A stretch of DNA of 64,000 bases, taken from Erodium maritimum (Eukaryota; Streptophyta; Magnoliopsida; Geraniales; Geraniaceae). The stretch spans positions 39,175,932 through 39,239,931 of the forward strand of contig OY997596.1 of the NCBI GenBank assembly GCA_963921825.1, given 5' to 3'. The translations under genes and the position numbers were made by a program. Below, one piece after another: positions 50,069 to 61,157 of this stretch (position 1 is its first letter; every line of letters begins with the position of its first letter). The notes beneath the pieces are model-generated. The model did not search any database, was not told the DNA's origin, and saw nothing but the letters and a program-made list of their open reading frames with translations.

Positions 50069-50293
50069 GAGCATCAATAACGTTAACGGTCAGAAAATTG
50101 TGGTAAGGCTATTGTTATAATATTAAATTAATATTTTCAGTCTTCAACTCAGCACCCCTGCAATGCTAACTTGTTCGTGCTGACTGTTCGTGATATTTTT
50201 CTTCACAAATTTCTCCCCGTCGGCTGTGAGCTTACCACCAGCACTAATTAAATATTATGTTGTCAGAGTAAGAGGCTAGCATTGTGAATGCTC
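50069..50293. mobile_element. Tourist/Harbinger-type MITE, 225 bp
   Basis: The left end GAGCATCAATAACGTTA and the reverse complement of the right end, GAGCATTCACAATGCTA, are imperfect terminal inverted repeats of the GAGCAT type seen in the larger Harbinger elements here. TTA is duplicated at 50066-50068 and 50294-50296. It is too short to code. Confidence 0.8.
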
Positions 50294-50648
50294 TTACCAA
50301 GGTGCAAACCAACATGATTTTTTAAAGACTTGATTAAAAATATGACTCGACTAAGAAGGTGACGTGTGAAAAAAAAACAAATAATATTGTTAAGATAGAT
50401 GCACTTATTTAATGCTACATTTAAAAAGGTTTTAGACCTTTCACAATACTATCGAATATGTGTCTGATTCTGTCGTCGAATCGTACGGCTTAAAGATTTT
50501 TACCGTCGACTTTTCGTCGCAGAGTCGGTGCGGCGTCGAATTTACGAAATTGTGTATTCGAAGTCGATGAATCTGTATACTCTGACGCCGGCCCATTCGA
50601 CGGATTCGGACCCAGTTGAATCGGGCCCAACGAAACCCTGATTAACGC

Positions 50649-52225
50649 ATGGCGACGAAATTGAAGTCGGAATTTATTACTGGCTTTAAATATCGAAGCA
50701 TAGAAGCTTCTTCTTCACGAATCCTCTACAACTCCAGCAATACCGGTGTTTCTCCGACCTTCTTCCTCAAGTCTTCGGCGAATCAGCAGACTGATATTCC
50801 TTTCCCGTCGTTTCTCCAGGTTGTTTTCCAACGGCGTCGTTTCTCCGAACGGTCAAAGGCATCGACGTTGCTCTGATTTTGTTCCAGTGCAGGAGTTTCT
50901 CCGACCGGTTAATAGTCTTCGTGTTTCTCCCCCACTCACCTCCGTCACATCTATTTCCTGTTGGGGAAATGGTCGGTTCCAAACACCTCAAATACCTACC
51001 GGGATTCAACATGTCCCGTGACGTTTCGCCACCGTAAAGCGGTGTCGAGGATTGTGAAGACGAGTACCCATGCCGAGGAAGCCAGGAGTGGGACTACATC
51101 CCAGATTCACAACATTACTTCAACGACTAGGGGAGAGGTTCTAGGCCCGAGAGCTGGAGGAATACGTCCCGAGCCGTCGGAGCAAGAGATATTGTCGGCA
51201 ACCCCTGTGTTTCACCGCTACAACGAGAACTTGGGTTCAGCATCACCATTCCTTAGTGGGATGACGTACGATCCCAATGACTTGGGAAACCAGGTCGGGC
51301 TCGAACTATATCGGGATGGAAATCCATACAACCCAACGTCTAAGACGCAAGTACCGTATCCGTGTCCCACCACCTCCTTCAATGAAGAAGGAGGCCGACC
51401 AACCTGCTCATGGCTGTCAGTACTGGAAATCTAGTCGGGTGGAGGAGACTGCATTGGTCTCTACATGGCTAAATGACTCCGAGAACTCGGAGCATGGGGC
51501 TGATCAGACAGCGGGTACATTTTAAGAGGCCATCCATTGTGAGTTTGTCTCAGCGACGGTCCAAACACATTGATCGTATCGATCGACAAAGAAATACAAG
51601 TAGTATTGGAGCGTAACTAACCGAAAGGTAAAGATGTTTCAAGGTTGTTGGTCAAAATTCAAGCACGTCTACCAATCCGGTGTATCAGATGACCAAATCA
51701 CGGAGGATACAGAAAAGGACTACTTGGAGAGATACGGCCACGTCTTCGCTTTAAAGCATTCATGGCAGCTCGTGCGACACAAGCCATGCTGGTAACATCG
51801 TTTCAAGAACGAGTTCTCGACAAAAAACGGTGATTTCATCTGGATTGAGGATCGGCGCACACTGAGAACTCTCGGCATGAGCAACTCAATGTCTCAGATG
51901 GACATGATGGTTGCCGCTGCTGAAGATGCCGATGGTTCACGCCTAGGACCAGTCTGCGAGCACCGCTCTCAAGGTCGGAATACCGGAAAGGCTAGGATGG
52001 GGAAGGGAAAGGAGACGATCGAGAGTCCTACCGACGCCACATTAGCCGAGAGCTTGACGGTCATCGAGAAGGAGCGGTCGGCGCAGGTACCGACCCATGA
52101 ATCCCTTATGCAGGAGTTCCGTTTACTCTAAGAGATGGATACCTCCCGCATGGAACCCGGGGATAAGGCAACCCATCATCTTTTTCTCCAGGGCATGGCC
52201 AAGAGGATTTCAAGGTTGGTCTGAT
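50649..52225 (+). pseudogene. Harbinger ORF1-like (Myb/SANT) pseudogene
   Basis: On the + strand a series of frames (50649-50876, 50961-51434, 51440-51525, 51640-52130) reads as one broken protein. The middle resembles the Myb/SANT-like accessory protein (ORF1) of Harbinger elements: ETALVSTWLND followed by HGADQTAGTF, then a basic segment FQGCWSKFKHVYQSG and later FALKHSWQLVRHKPCW, the usual helix order. The C-terminal part (51880-52130) is Lys/Glu-rich. At least four stops or frameshifts break it. No transposase follows. Terminal repeats could not be located, so the element's limits are unknown. Confidence 0.55.
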
Positions 52226-52229
52226 AATA

Positions 52230-53040
52230 AATAGGGGTTGCTTCGCTTCAACTTTGGAAGTTTAGATGACATTTTCAATTGTTCGACAATGAATGTGTAA
52301 TCTGAGATAGTTCGAAAACGGAAGGTTGAATATTCCAAATAATTATCCCCATATTTAAATCAAATAGATTAACCGAGACAAACATGGAAAAACATATAAA
52401 AATGTATTTTTCGACAATTCAATAAAAAATATATAGTTTTCGAATTTCTCAAGACAAAAAAAAGTGAATTCATGTGAAAAATCACGCATATCTACGTGGG
52501 GCTCTCAACTATGGAGCTCTCACCAATCGGCCCTAATTCTTCACAACGAGAGTGTTGTTCTGCTCTACAGACATCCTTTTGGTCATCTACCAAAAATTCA
52601 CCACCACATCTACCTCCTCATCCATATACTCCAACGTCTTTATTCTGGATCCCCTCTCGGTACGGCCGGAGGAAGTGACCAAAGGCGGACCGTTCTCCTC
52701 CTCCTACTCATTCAGTGATCACTCATTCGCCACCAGCACTGCCACCTCCGCCTCCTCTACCGCGAGCCTGGTTACCTATCAATGGTAGATTTGTTGTGGT
52801 ATCACATCTCATCTACCGTCCTCCGATCATCCAAGCTCATCGAAGGCCCGACCCAGGGCCTGGCGTTGAGATTGTAGTAGACCCAATCACTTGAGGCGTT
52901 TGTGTAGGGCCACTCTAACCCCATCCACTGGATAGGGACATTGACGCCCCGATCGGGTTCAGGGAAAGCGGAATCTACAACTGATCATGTCGGTAGAAGC
53001 CGGTGTAAACTCAACGACGGTGGGATGTCGTCGTGGATCA
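52230..53040. other. Unassigned region, proline-rich broken frames
   Basis: No intact gene is seen. Frames at 52464-52788 (+) and 52941-53135 (+) are short; one reads Pro-rich (PPPPLPRAW) and may be part of an old transposable-element protein. The sequence around 53000-53057 continues in frame with that at 54439 onward once the inserted retroposon is left out, so the region was one unit before that insertion. Confidence 0.35.
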
Positions 53041-53057
53041 ATGAAAAGAGCTCCTAC

Positions 53058-54422
53058 ATTTTTTTGATCAGCGAAAACATATTTAAATTAATCTCTTCCG
53101 AGGAAGAAAAGATTACACAAAAGCAACCACACTAACGATTGCAAGCAGTTAATTCTTCCCAACAGTACAAAACAAATGAATGCAAATACTCAAACCCCAA
53201 GCTAGAAGATGAAGTCCTTTGCCAATGAGAAGTAGTCAGTGATTGTAGCAGCAGCAAAGTAAAAGAAGTCATCAGTAGTGATTTGGAGCTCCAAATCAGA
53301 AATTTCCAAGGCACCCAGAGTAAGAAGCTGCTGCAGAGTAGTAAAGAATGGGGGTAGTTCTTTCCCCAAAGAGATTAGAGAAGGCTGAGGTATAGGTTGG
53401 GCTTGGGGGTGTTGAGAACATGCAACCGATTTGCAAGCCGCAAAGCAGTCAACAGAGGGAAGAACCAAGCTAGAGAAGAAGCAAAGGAGAAGAGACGGAA
53501 TCGTCTCAGACCCGGCCCGAGAGAGCCCAAGAAGAAGCAAAAAAAAGGGTCGCCACAGACCCGCGCCAAGACCGCGCCTGACAGAACCGCATTCGAACCT
53601 GCAAACGCTACCAAACCCAACCTGAATCACGCAAGGCCCAATCCGGCCCACAACCAGGACGAGCCCACGAAGCCCAAGCTGGTAACACGACAAGGACGGC
53701 CTGAAAAAATCCGCAACCACCAAACCCCACCCTGACCTAGCACGGACATCAAGCAACCAGATGCCGACTGGACTTCAACGGAGCGACGACTGCCCGATCC
53801 GCAACGATCACAGCCAGGAGAGGCCACTGAAAGTCGTCCCACGACGGAAAAGAAGACAGACGCCGGAGAAGACTTCGTCAAAGTCAGGAAACTCACCTGA
53901 GAAGGAGCGAGCTTCCCGGCCGGAGGCGGCGATGACTACCCGAGAACAACAAGGAGAGGCGGAGACCTTACAGGCAGTCACCAGATCTGGGATGGACGAG
54001 TCCCAAGAGACCAGACCCGGCCAAACCCCTCTTTGTCGATGAAGTGACATGCCAGCGACAATCAGAGACATTGGAGGCCGTTGAAAGGCGTCCCACGCTG
54101 GAAAAGAGGCATGTCACCAGAGAAGACACCAAACGAAGACAGAGGAGAGGCCAGATCGATCAAAACTCCAGTGAGACTGACCTGGCGAGTGGAGGAAGGA
54201 GCGAGACCAGATCGGGAACCAACGCAATGAATCCGGCGAAGTTAACATCAGACGGGGTAAAGGGGGGAAAGGGGGAAGAGGGGAGAGGGGTTGCCGTCGT
54301 CAACCGGCCGGCTATGGAGGCCAACTAGTCGGCGGCGGCCAAAGATGAAGAAGAAAGTAGGGTTTTCTTTGTAGAGAGAGGTAGAAGCGTTTTCTTTGTA
54401 TAGTTATTGTTTACTTCCTCTT
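53058..54422 (-). mobile_element. Poly(A) retroposon with perfect 16-bp duplication
   Basis: The insertion is bracketed by perfect direct repeats TGAAAAGAGCTCCTAC at 53042-53057 and 54423-54438. On the minus strand it begins with a CT/A-rich leader including GAAAACCCTA (near 54360) and ends in a T run on + (53059-53065), so it is a minus-strand retroposon. Minus-strand open frames (53202-53896) are Gly/Leu/Arg-rich and carry no domain I know. The organisation matches the element at 9445-10767, suggesting one non-autonomous family moved by LINE enzymes. Confidence 0.8.
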
Positions 54423-54438
54423 TGAAAAGAGCTCCTAC

Positions 54439-55126
54439 TCATCCACACAACCAGACAAGGTTTGCGATGCAGCCTTGCCGGGTCCAATGAGTATGTGTAT
54501 TAGTAACAAGGTGTGTTTGGAGACGTACAACCCGCCCTGTCAGTGTCACAGTATTCTCGGCCCCAAACATCTCCTTTTTCCTGGTGTTTTCTTTAAATGC
54601 TCGGTATTCTCTAGATGTCTCAAAAAGATCTTCGCGCGAGAGATCAATGTGTTTCTTAGACACCACGAGTATTTTCAGGCCAAGTCAGAAAAAGAGCAAC
54701 GTAAGCTACGACCATGCGCCATCATCCTACCCCTTCACTTTTATCCTACAATAGCCGGACATGTTAGTCATAGGATTCACGTCTCGAACTTATTGTATGA
54801 GACTTTGTCTAGCCCTTTTATTTCTTATCATTTTTGTTATTATATTATTCCACGTTATCTTCTGTATCAATAAATATCCATTTCCATAGCTAAAAAATAG
54901 ACAAAATTAAAATTTAGCATCTTAAAACATTTTTTCCTATTCATTCTTGGGGGATTAACTAACCTTTTTTTATATTAACAAGCCAAAATAGGCCCAATCG
55001 TCTATCATTACGCTTAAACCCTCCTGTCGTCATCTACATTTCGGCCTGGTCCTCCAAACCCTCGTCACTGTCGAGGCCGATAGTCGGTATGAGTTGTTGA
55101 ATCGGTTCCTTTTTCACGACGCGTTA
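54439..55126 (+). promoter_or_regulatory. Unassigned flank ending in a possible S17 promoter
   Basis: The first part (54475-54873) holds a frame of unknown family. Near 54995-55020 the + strand has TAGGCCCAAT (a site II element, TGGGCC on the complement) and then TTAAACCCTCC (telo-box-like). This pair is typical of promoters of translation-related genes, including ribosomal protein genes. The next such coding sequence on this strand is the S17-like start at 60161, after a stack of transposons. The link is inference. Confidence 0.4.
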
Positions 55127-55689
55127 GAGCATGTACATCAAGGGGAGCAATACGCAAGGAGCAGGGTGCAGATGCCTCTGCTGACTGGGATGAGTTGTGC
55201 TCATGCGCCTCTAAAACTAAGAGTGTTCCACATTAAGAGGAGCAGGTATGGGGATCATGCTCCTCTTGAAATGCTGACTGGATAATTAATTATGATTTTG
55301 CTGAATTTGTTAAATTCATAATTAATTTAAAAATAGTAAATATAAAATATAAAATTAATTAATAAATACATAAATTAAAAAAATACAAAACTAATTAATA
55401 AACTTGAAATTTCATTAATCCTCAAACATTACAATAATTCATTCATTAATAATAATGCTAAATAAAATACATAAATTTATTTTATAACAGCTTCAATTTA
55501 TCTCTGAAGCTTCTCAACTTGTGTGAAATATACAGACAACATTTTCGCGTGATTCACCTGTTGTTCCTTGGTCAAGCCAGTCGTGTCCACGCGTTGCAGC
55601 TCTTTAATTTCTTGCATATATTTATCGACTTTGGCGTCTAGAGTGATAGTAAGCTTCGCCTTCTCTCACCTTGCATTGTATATTTGGGC

Positions 55690-57017
55690 GATGGTCGCTG
55701 CTTTATCTAAGAGAGCCTTCCCCCTTACTCTTCACGGCCTTGTTGCCAATAGGGCACTGTTGTTCATGTGGAGTGGAAATTGAGGAACTCCTGCCAGTTG
55801 GGGAACTTGAGACAATTGGGGAACTTGGGCCAATTGAAAATTTTGGGCCTTCGGATGGTTGGTCGTCAGCACCGATATGTGTAACATTTTCATCGTCGGT
55901 GGGAAGTGAGCTAGGGGGTTGTGTTGTAACTGTCGGACTCATTCAAGCGTCATCGTACACACCCGCCAAGGCCTTCCTCTGCCCAGAACTTGTCATCGTG
56001 TTCCAACGGCTGGATCCAATTATGGAGCTTGAAAATCTTCGGATTGTTTTTACCTACGATATGAATCTGATAGAGTTCCATGACCCGCTCCCTGTACCTT
56101 TCTTCGTTCCAGCCGCTATGAGCTTCAGCCTTCTCCTTCCTCAGCAGTGTGATATATCGCCTCACTCTTGATGCACATTTGTAAAATGGCTCTTGACGAC
56201 TTGGACTGAAAAATCTTCGTCTCTGAATTTCACAGCTCTGACGAATCTTTTGGTCATAGTGGACCAAAACGTGTTCCCATCTTGAGAGGTCCCCCTGATG
56301 GGATCTTTTGTTGTGCGTTGCCAGGCAGCTATCAGGAGCATGTCCACCGAAGGGGGCCACTTGGTTCTCATGTCTGGGACCGCCCTGGTCCTCGATCCAA
56401 CGGATGATGAAGTAGACGACAAGCAGGTTCCGGAGCTGCCACCGACATGTTGTTGTTATTGGGAGAAAAAGTTTCCCACAAGACGGTAAGGGTCGGACAT
56501 TGGTGGTCGGAATAGTTGTGGGAAAGGGGGGATGTTTGTCCCATTTGATTGGACGGTTGTCCCATTTAATTGGCTGGTGGTCCCATTAGACCTACGTCAA
56601 CATTAAATATGTAATTAAAATTTAACATACATAATTAAAATTTGAATTAAAATTTAACATACATAATTAACATCTTAATTAAAATTTAAAATACATACTT
56701 CAAAATTTAATTACAATTTAACATACATAATTAACAATTTAATTAAAATTTAACATGCATAATTAAAAATTAAATAAAATGCATTTGTAATCAAAATTAA
56801 TTAAGTATAGTACTTTGGTTCCAACCGGCTTGCATGTATTGGTTGAAAGCATCAGCGGGCCAACCACCGGTTTGGGTGAAACCGGTTTGTAAATATTGTT
56901 GGTAGTTGTCGGGTAGATTGGTGTTCGGATTTTCATTTGTATTGAGGTCTGGTCTGGCGGCGTGCATTGTCGTTGCTCCGGTGAGCTCGGCGGTGAAATC
57001 GAATCATCATTAAACAT
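55690..57017 (-). pseudogene. Harbinger ORF1 (Myb/SANT-like) pseudogene
   Basis: The frame opens at the ATG at 57017 (MFNDDSISPPSSPEQ), passes a Pro/Thr-rich leader, is interrupted by an AT-rich repeat, and resumes at about 56565. The Myb/SANT helices read WPPSVDMLLIAAWQRTTKD, then FWSTMTKRFVRAVKF (56380-56230), and the frame shifts to continue with a Tyr/Arg-rich segment and KIFKLHNWIQPLEHDDKF (about 56010), the conserved end of this family. Because of the array and at least one frameshift, the gene is broken. The family is DNA-binding and pairs with the Harbinger transposase to bring it to the element ends. Confidence 0.65.
56600..56790. repeat. AT-rich degenerate tandem repeat
   Basis: Units containing AATTTAACATACATAATTA recur about five times with 30-50 base spacing. 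The array splits the ORF1-type pseudogene of the surrounding Harbinger element and is non-coding. Confidence 0.7.
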
Positions 57018-57959
57018 GGTGTAGATAGAAATGGTACTAAAAACTGAGAGAACTAAAATTGAGGGAGACTTGAGAGAATGTAGATAGAAATGGTGTGATT
57101 TTTATAAATGGGATGGGGGTATTTATAAGTGTTTTGTTTGTTTTTTATTTTATTAAAAAAATAGTCGTTACATTTGTTGTAACGGCTGAATTTTTTTACC
57201 CCATCGCCAAGCGTCAGTACGACAACAAAGGAGGGCGAGGCGCGAAGCAGAATTCTTCTCCGCGCTCCAGACCCTCCCATGCGAAGCTACGCCCCGACCC
57301 CCGCACCCCTCGTCAATAGCTCCCCACGAACCCCGGTGCAGATGCATCTTACTCCCGCCCCCCTAAGTGTCCCTCTTGGATGTGCATGCTCTTAGGGTCA
57401 TAGGCGGACTTACGGGGACGTGCCCCCCCCCCCCCCCCTCACATTTTTTGAATTACTTTTTATTAATTATATATTCTAGTATTTTAATTGTTTTCTTTCA
57501 ATTTTTTTAATTCTTCAATTGTATCCCTCCTCAAATTCTTATAATTTCATTTTCTTACTTATTTATTCTAATTTCTTCAACTATATCTCTCTTAAAATTT
57601 CAATTTCTTTTTTTTTGTAATTTTAATTACCTAAGGGAATTTTGATAAAATATGCTCTAAAACATGTCATATTCTTCTTGTATGCTCCTATACTTAAAAT
57701 TTTGATATCTATGCTTTTTGTTATTTTCAAGACAAAAATACCCCTATTGAAACTTAAACAGTCACTTTTCATTTTACATTTGAACGTTACACAAAAGATA
57801 GCAAAACTATTTATCGTGGGGACAATACCTAATGCATCTCATATCAGGATCAAGTACACGACACACTGTCAAAAAATATATACGTCACACACGCCCCCCT
57901 ACATTGCTGGATACTGTTTAGCTGACTTCATGAACATACGATGGGCGGAGATGACCCAA

Positions 57960-58310
57960 CAACAATTTGAATTACAACTTATCAGCGCCACTGATTCTGG
58001 ATTCAACTACCTCGTCCGCCTCCATTTCTGCAAGACTCAACCTCAAATCATGAAATCGAATCGGCGGTAGTTTAAACGTATACATCAATAATCAGACAAC
58101 TATGGAGGCACTATGAGCGGCGGAAACGGAATTCCAGTGTACAAGGACTACGTCTTTTTAATCAGTTGCATAAACAGGCTTGATATGCATCCTTACGTTG
58201 ATTTTCAGCCCGAACCAGAGTATTATGACGCCATGTTGCCAAGATTTAGTTTGAGTAATTTTGAAAGTAGTCTCGGACCAAACATTGTCGTTCAATTCTG
58301 TGTATTCCTT
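57960..58310 (+). pseudogene. Captured CrRLK1L (FERONIA-type) malectin-like fragment
   Basis: Between the Pack-MULE ends, the + strand encodes pieces of the extracellular malectin-like region of FERONIA-type receptor kinases, in the correct order: SGFNYLVRLHFCKTQ (57975-58040), then after a one-frame shift NVYINNQTTMEA (about 58070-58105), then GGNGIPVYKDYVF (58119-58157) and the block MHPYVDFQPEPEYYDAM...LSNFESSLGPN (58185-58285), which matches the family's LHP...EYYDA...LxGPN pattern. No signal peptide, transmembrane segment or kinase domain is present. It is a captured partial copy of a gene located elsewhere, not a functional receptor. Confidence 0.8.
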
Positions 58311-58910
58311 TTTTTTCTCTCTGATTTGGTGGAAAAGAGCCAGGTTTGTTGTTCTGGTACTAGGAAATAGGTAATTCGTCAACTAATTAGTTCAACTCCC
58401 GTATCTGTTTCTGCTTTGTATTTGTCTCTGTAATCTGCAGAGTTTTGATGGCGGTTTATGCAGAGAAGCGACAAACTCCATTGAAGGAAACACTGGTTCA
58501 TACAATACCCAAATGGGTCTCGTCCACGAAGTACAGTTTTTGGGAACCACCACCGTCGAGACGAACGAATGCTCCTAATGTACGGTTGCTCTGTCATTGT
58601 TACAACGGCCTTACTTGTAACCTCCATATCGTCTCCAAATAGTGTTCATGGATCGAAGCATCCATGATCAACCCACTATTCATCTTCCCCGACGAGAACC
58701 TCTCCATCCAAATTCAGCAGTGCGAATTTGACATCGACCGTCTCGTTTCTCAACATATAAGCTTATTTTGTGACATCAATTTGATAACACCAATTTTCTT
58801 TCTGATTTGGGTAAAATTGATTACAGATGGAGAAAGTTAGGATCGAGATGGAAGAGAAGATGGAGATACAAGCAAGAGGGAGAATGGCGTTGTTGTTCAT
58901 GGAGAACTAG

Positions 58911-59441
58911 TGTAAATCATAATTTACATGAACCCTAAATTGTGGGCATCACAATCAATCACAGAATAAATAAACAGAGAGGGTTTCAGGAATACCTCCA
59001 TTCATGGTTGTGGATGCAGTTGTAGTAGATCTTGGTTGGGCATAAGGGACTTATATCCGGAACGTACTCAGATTGCCTACGTACTCCCAACATTATATGA
59101 GAGATCAAAGTCCACGTAGTTCGTCTTATGAACTTCAGTTTCTCTCCCCTTCCTATACATTCTTTTAGGTGTTTGTGTATTGTGTAGTACTTATGATGGA
59201 ATAAGTTACATGTATTTATAGGTGGAGAGAGGACCAAGATTCCTTATTAGGGTTTCATTAGGATTCAATCTCTACCGTCCATCAAAGTAGAGATTGAATT
59301 AGGAAAGACTTCTCTACCAATCAATTGGTAATTACCATTAATTAGAATAGCACGTTTCCTAAAAGGGATGAGTTTCCAATTGACCACATAATAGGGAAGA
59401 TAATAATTATATTTAATAACCCAATTAAATATATTCTAACA
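58911..59441. repeat. Solo LTR with ACTAG duplication
   Basis: The 531-base segment starts TGTAAATC and ends TTCTAACA, and is flanked by perfect 5-base duplications ACTAG at 58906-58910 and 59442-59446. No internal retroelement sequence is present, so it is a solo LTR left after recombination between two LTRs. It lies within the Pack-MULE. Confidence 0.8.
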
Positions 59442-60160
59442 ACTAGATGTGGCGCAACATGGCTAGGAGCAACGAGTTCACGACCAATGCTCTACAGACC
59501 AACCTCGAGCAAGTCTGGGACAACGCAGAGTCTTGTTATGGCGTGTGCAAGGCAGTAACAACAGCGGGTGGTGCCGGAGTTGTGGGAAAGAGAGTCGTAA
59601 AGGAAAAAAAAAACTAAAAGGGTGTTTTTGTCATAAAAATTATTTAAAGCATAGATATCAAATTTTAACTTATATAAGCATATAAAAAAATATAACACAT
59701 TTTGAAGCATATTTTATCAAATTTCCCTTACCTAAACCAGTTAGTTTACCTAACTCTTTCTTATTTAAACTAGTGTTTACGATTTGAGATTATGAATTTT
59801 AATTTTTAGTTATTTTATAGAAGCTCGATATCACATCTTACAATAGTTAAGTACTAATTGTATTATGTAATATTCATATTTTTAATGCTATTATATGGGG
59901 TTAATTGATAAAAACTACCTTATATTTTGACCGCATCTTACAAAATTTAGAATATTCCGTTAAAATTTTGGACATGAACAATATATAAGGATAGTTTTTC
60001 GCATGTGAACAATACATATTGCATTTTTTAGCAACTAACCCTATTTTGCATATTATCTTAACATTATGTATTAACGTAAAAAAATATTTGGTGCCCCCAC
60101 TCACTGAAAAAGTTGGCTCCGCCACTGCTTAGGGTTGAGGAAGAAGGAGAAGGCTAGAAG

Positions 60161-60232
60161 ATGAAGCCGTTGGTGGGGGTGGGGATGGTGATGTCGAACA
60201 AAATGCAGAAGTCCGTAGTGGTGGCCGTGGAC
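60161..60232 (+). pseudogene. N-terminal fragment of mitochondrial-type ribosomal protein S17
   Basis: The ATG at 60161 opens MKPLVGVGMVMSNKMQKSVV and two dozen residues match the start of plant organellar uS17 (the SNKMQKSVVVAV motif). After VAVD the sequence no longer matches; the frame stays open to 60391 with unrelated residues. Normal members continue for about 80-90 more residues (the RNA-binding OB fold). The gene is therefore cut short. The 5' side, a purine-rich leader, begins immediately beside the hAT-like element's target duplication. Confidence 0.7.
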
Positions 60233-60394
60233 ATACTTTCAAGTGTGTGTGTTCTTTTCAAAGAGATGAATGCTAGAGATGATAGTCTCAAGTCAACAAC
60301 TAGCTTATACATTATATCATCAGGCCCGGGGACTTTGTCCTGTGGGAGTCTGGAGAGGTCTGTGTTGATTATTAGGATGGATACTTTGTGAAAA

Positions 60395-60949
60395 TTGGTT
60401 GGAAAGGCCATTCCATGTTTACTTGTACTGGATTAGAGAGAAGAAGCCTGTTTTTTTTTCATCTACCATAGAATATTAAGCTCAACAAGTTCCATTCTGT
60501 TAAGACAACGGAGATCCTACCTACCCCCGTCAACTTAAGGTTTGATAATTATAACTTTATTTGCTTGGTAACATTATTACTAAAATGCCTAGAGTATTGT
60601 TAATTTGTGTATTTTGGAGTAGCATACAAATACAACTCTGTGGTTTAGAAAGATTATATCATCAATTGAATTACTACACATCATTGTGTGGAAATGTAGT
60701 TAAAACCACTGTTGGTGTCAGCACCCTATTCCTAAAATTTAAAAGTTATTTTTTCAAGCATCCATGCTATGGAAATAGGAGGAATTTAACAGAGATTCAG
60801 AAAGTGAAGTAGGAACTATCTTTTATATCTGTGGCATGTTATTTGATAATAGTCAGTGGCATTTTAGTGGCTAGTGTAGTATCATCTGCATACACAGGAT
60901 TTAACATGTGGCTTAAGTAGAATCTTCAATGAATCTAATAGGACAAATA
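60395..60949. other. No gene recognised
   Basis: AT-rich DNA with only short frames (for example 60561-60812 on +), none of a known family. It separates the S17 fragment from the truncated end of the copia element. Confidence 0.6.
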
Positions 60950-61157
60950 GCTACATGTTTATCCAAATCGGGACAACCGGCCCAATCAGAGTCTGTATAA
61001 GAGACCAGACCAGTGATGGGGGAAGAGTATAAGTGCAAGCCAAAGTGTGTCGTCCCCTGTAGATACCGAATGATGCGTTTCAGAGCACCCATGTGACTGA
61101 CTCGCGGATCATGCATATGGAGGCACACCTGCTGAACAGCATATGAGATGTCCGGCT

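Larger units (their letters stand above)
55127..57391 (-). mobile_element. Harbinger element carrying only an ORF1-type gene
   Basis: The left end GAGCATGTACATCAAGGGG and the reverse complement of the right end, GAGCATGCACATCCAAGAGG, form clear terminal inverted repeats. TTA is duplicated at 55124-55126 and 57392-57394. The 2.27 kb interior has a minus-strand Myb/SANT-like gene but no DDE transposase, so it would have depended on another element to move. An AT-rich tandem array lies inside (56600-56790). Confidence 0.9.
57635..59727. mobile_element. Pack-MULE with ~107-bp inverted repeats
   Basis: The first and last roughly 107 bases are inverted copies about 80% alike by eye. They start GGGAATTTTGATAAAATATG on the left and GGGAAATTTGATAAAATATG on the reverse of the right. 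Perfect 8-base duplications TTACCTAA lie at 57627-57634 and 59728-59735. Long terminal repeats and an 8-9 base duplication indicate Mutator. There is no MULE transposase; instead the interior carries a fragment of a host receptor-kinase gene (57960-58310) and other unidentified sequence, so it qualifies as a Pack-MULE. A solo LTR is inserted within it. Confidence 0.82.
57399..60127. mobile_element. hAT-like element enclosing a Pack-MULE
   Basis: The left end CATAGGCGGAC and the reverse complement of the right end, CAGTGGCGGAGCC, match the CAGTGGCGGA-type hAT terminus. Perfect 8-base duplications CTTAGGGT lie at 57391-57398 and 60128-60135. The element is 2.73 kb, but about 2.1 kb of it is the inserted Pack-MULE (57635-59727); without that it is a small non-autonomous element. 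A pure C tract (about 57423-57441) follows the left end. No hAT transposase is present. Confidence 0.75.

Noticed and set aside
58113..58370. A new host gene with a malectin-like domain
   Set aside because: It lies between Mutator inverted repeats, lacks signal peptide, membrane segment and kinase domain, and has a frameshift; it is a captured fragment.
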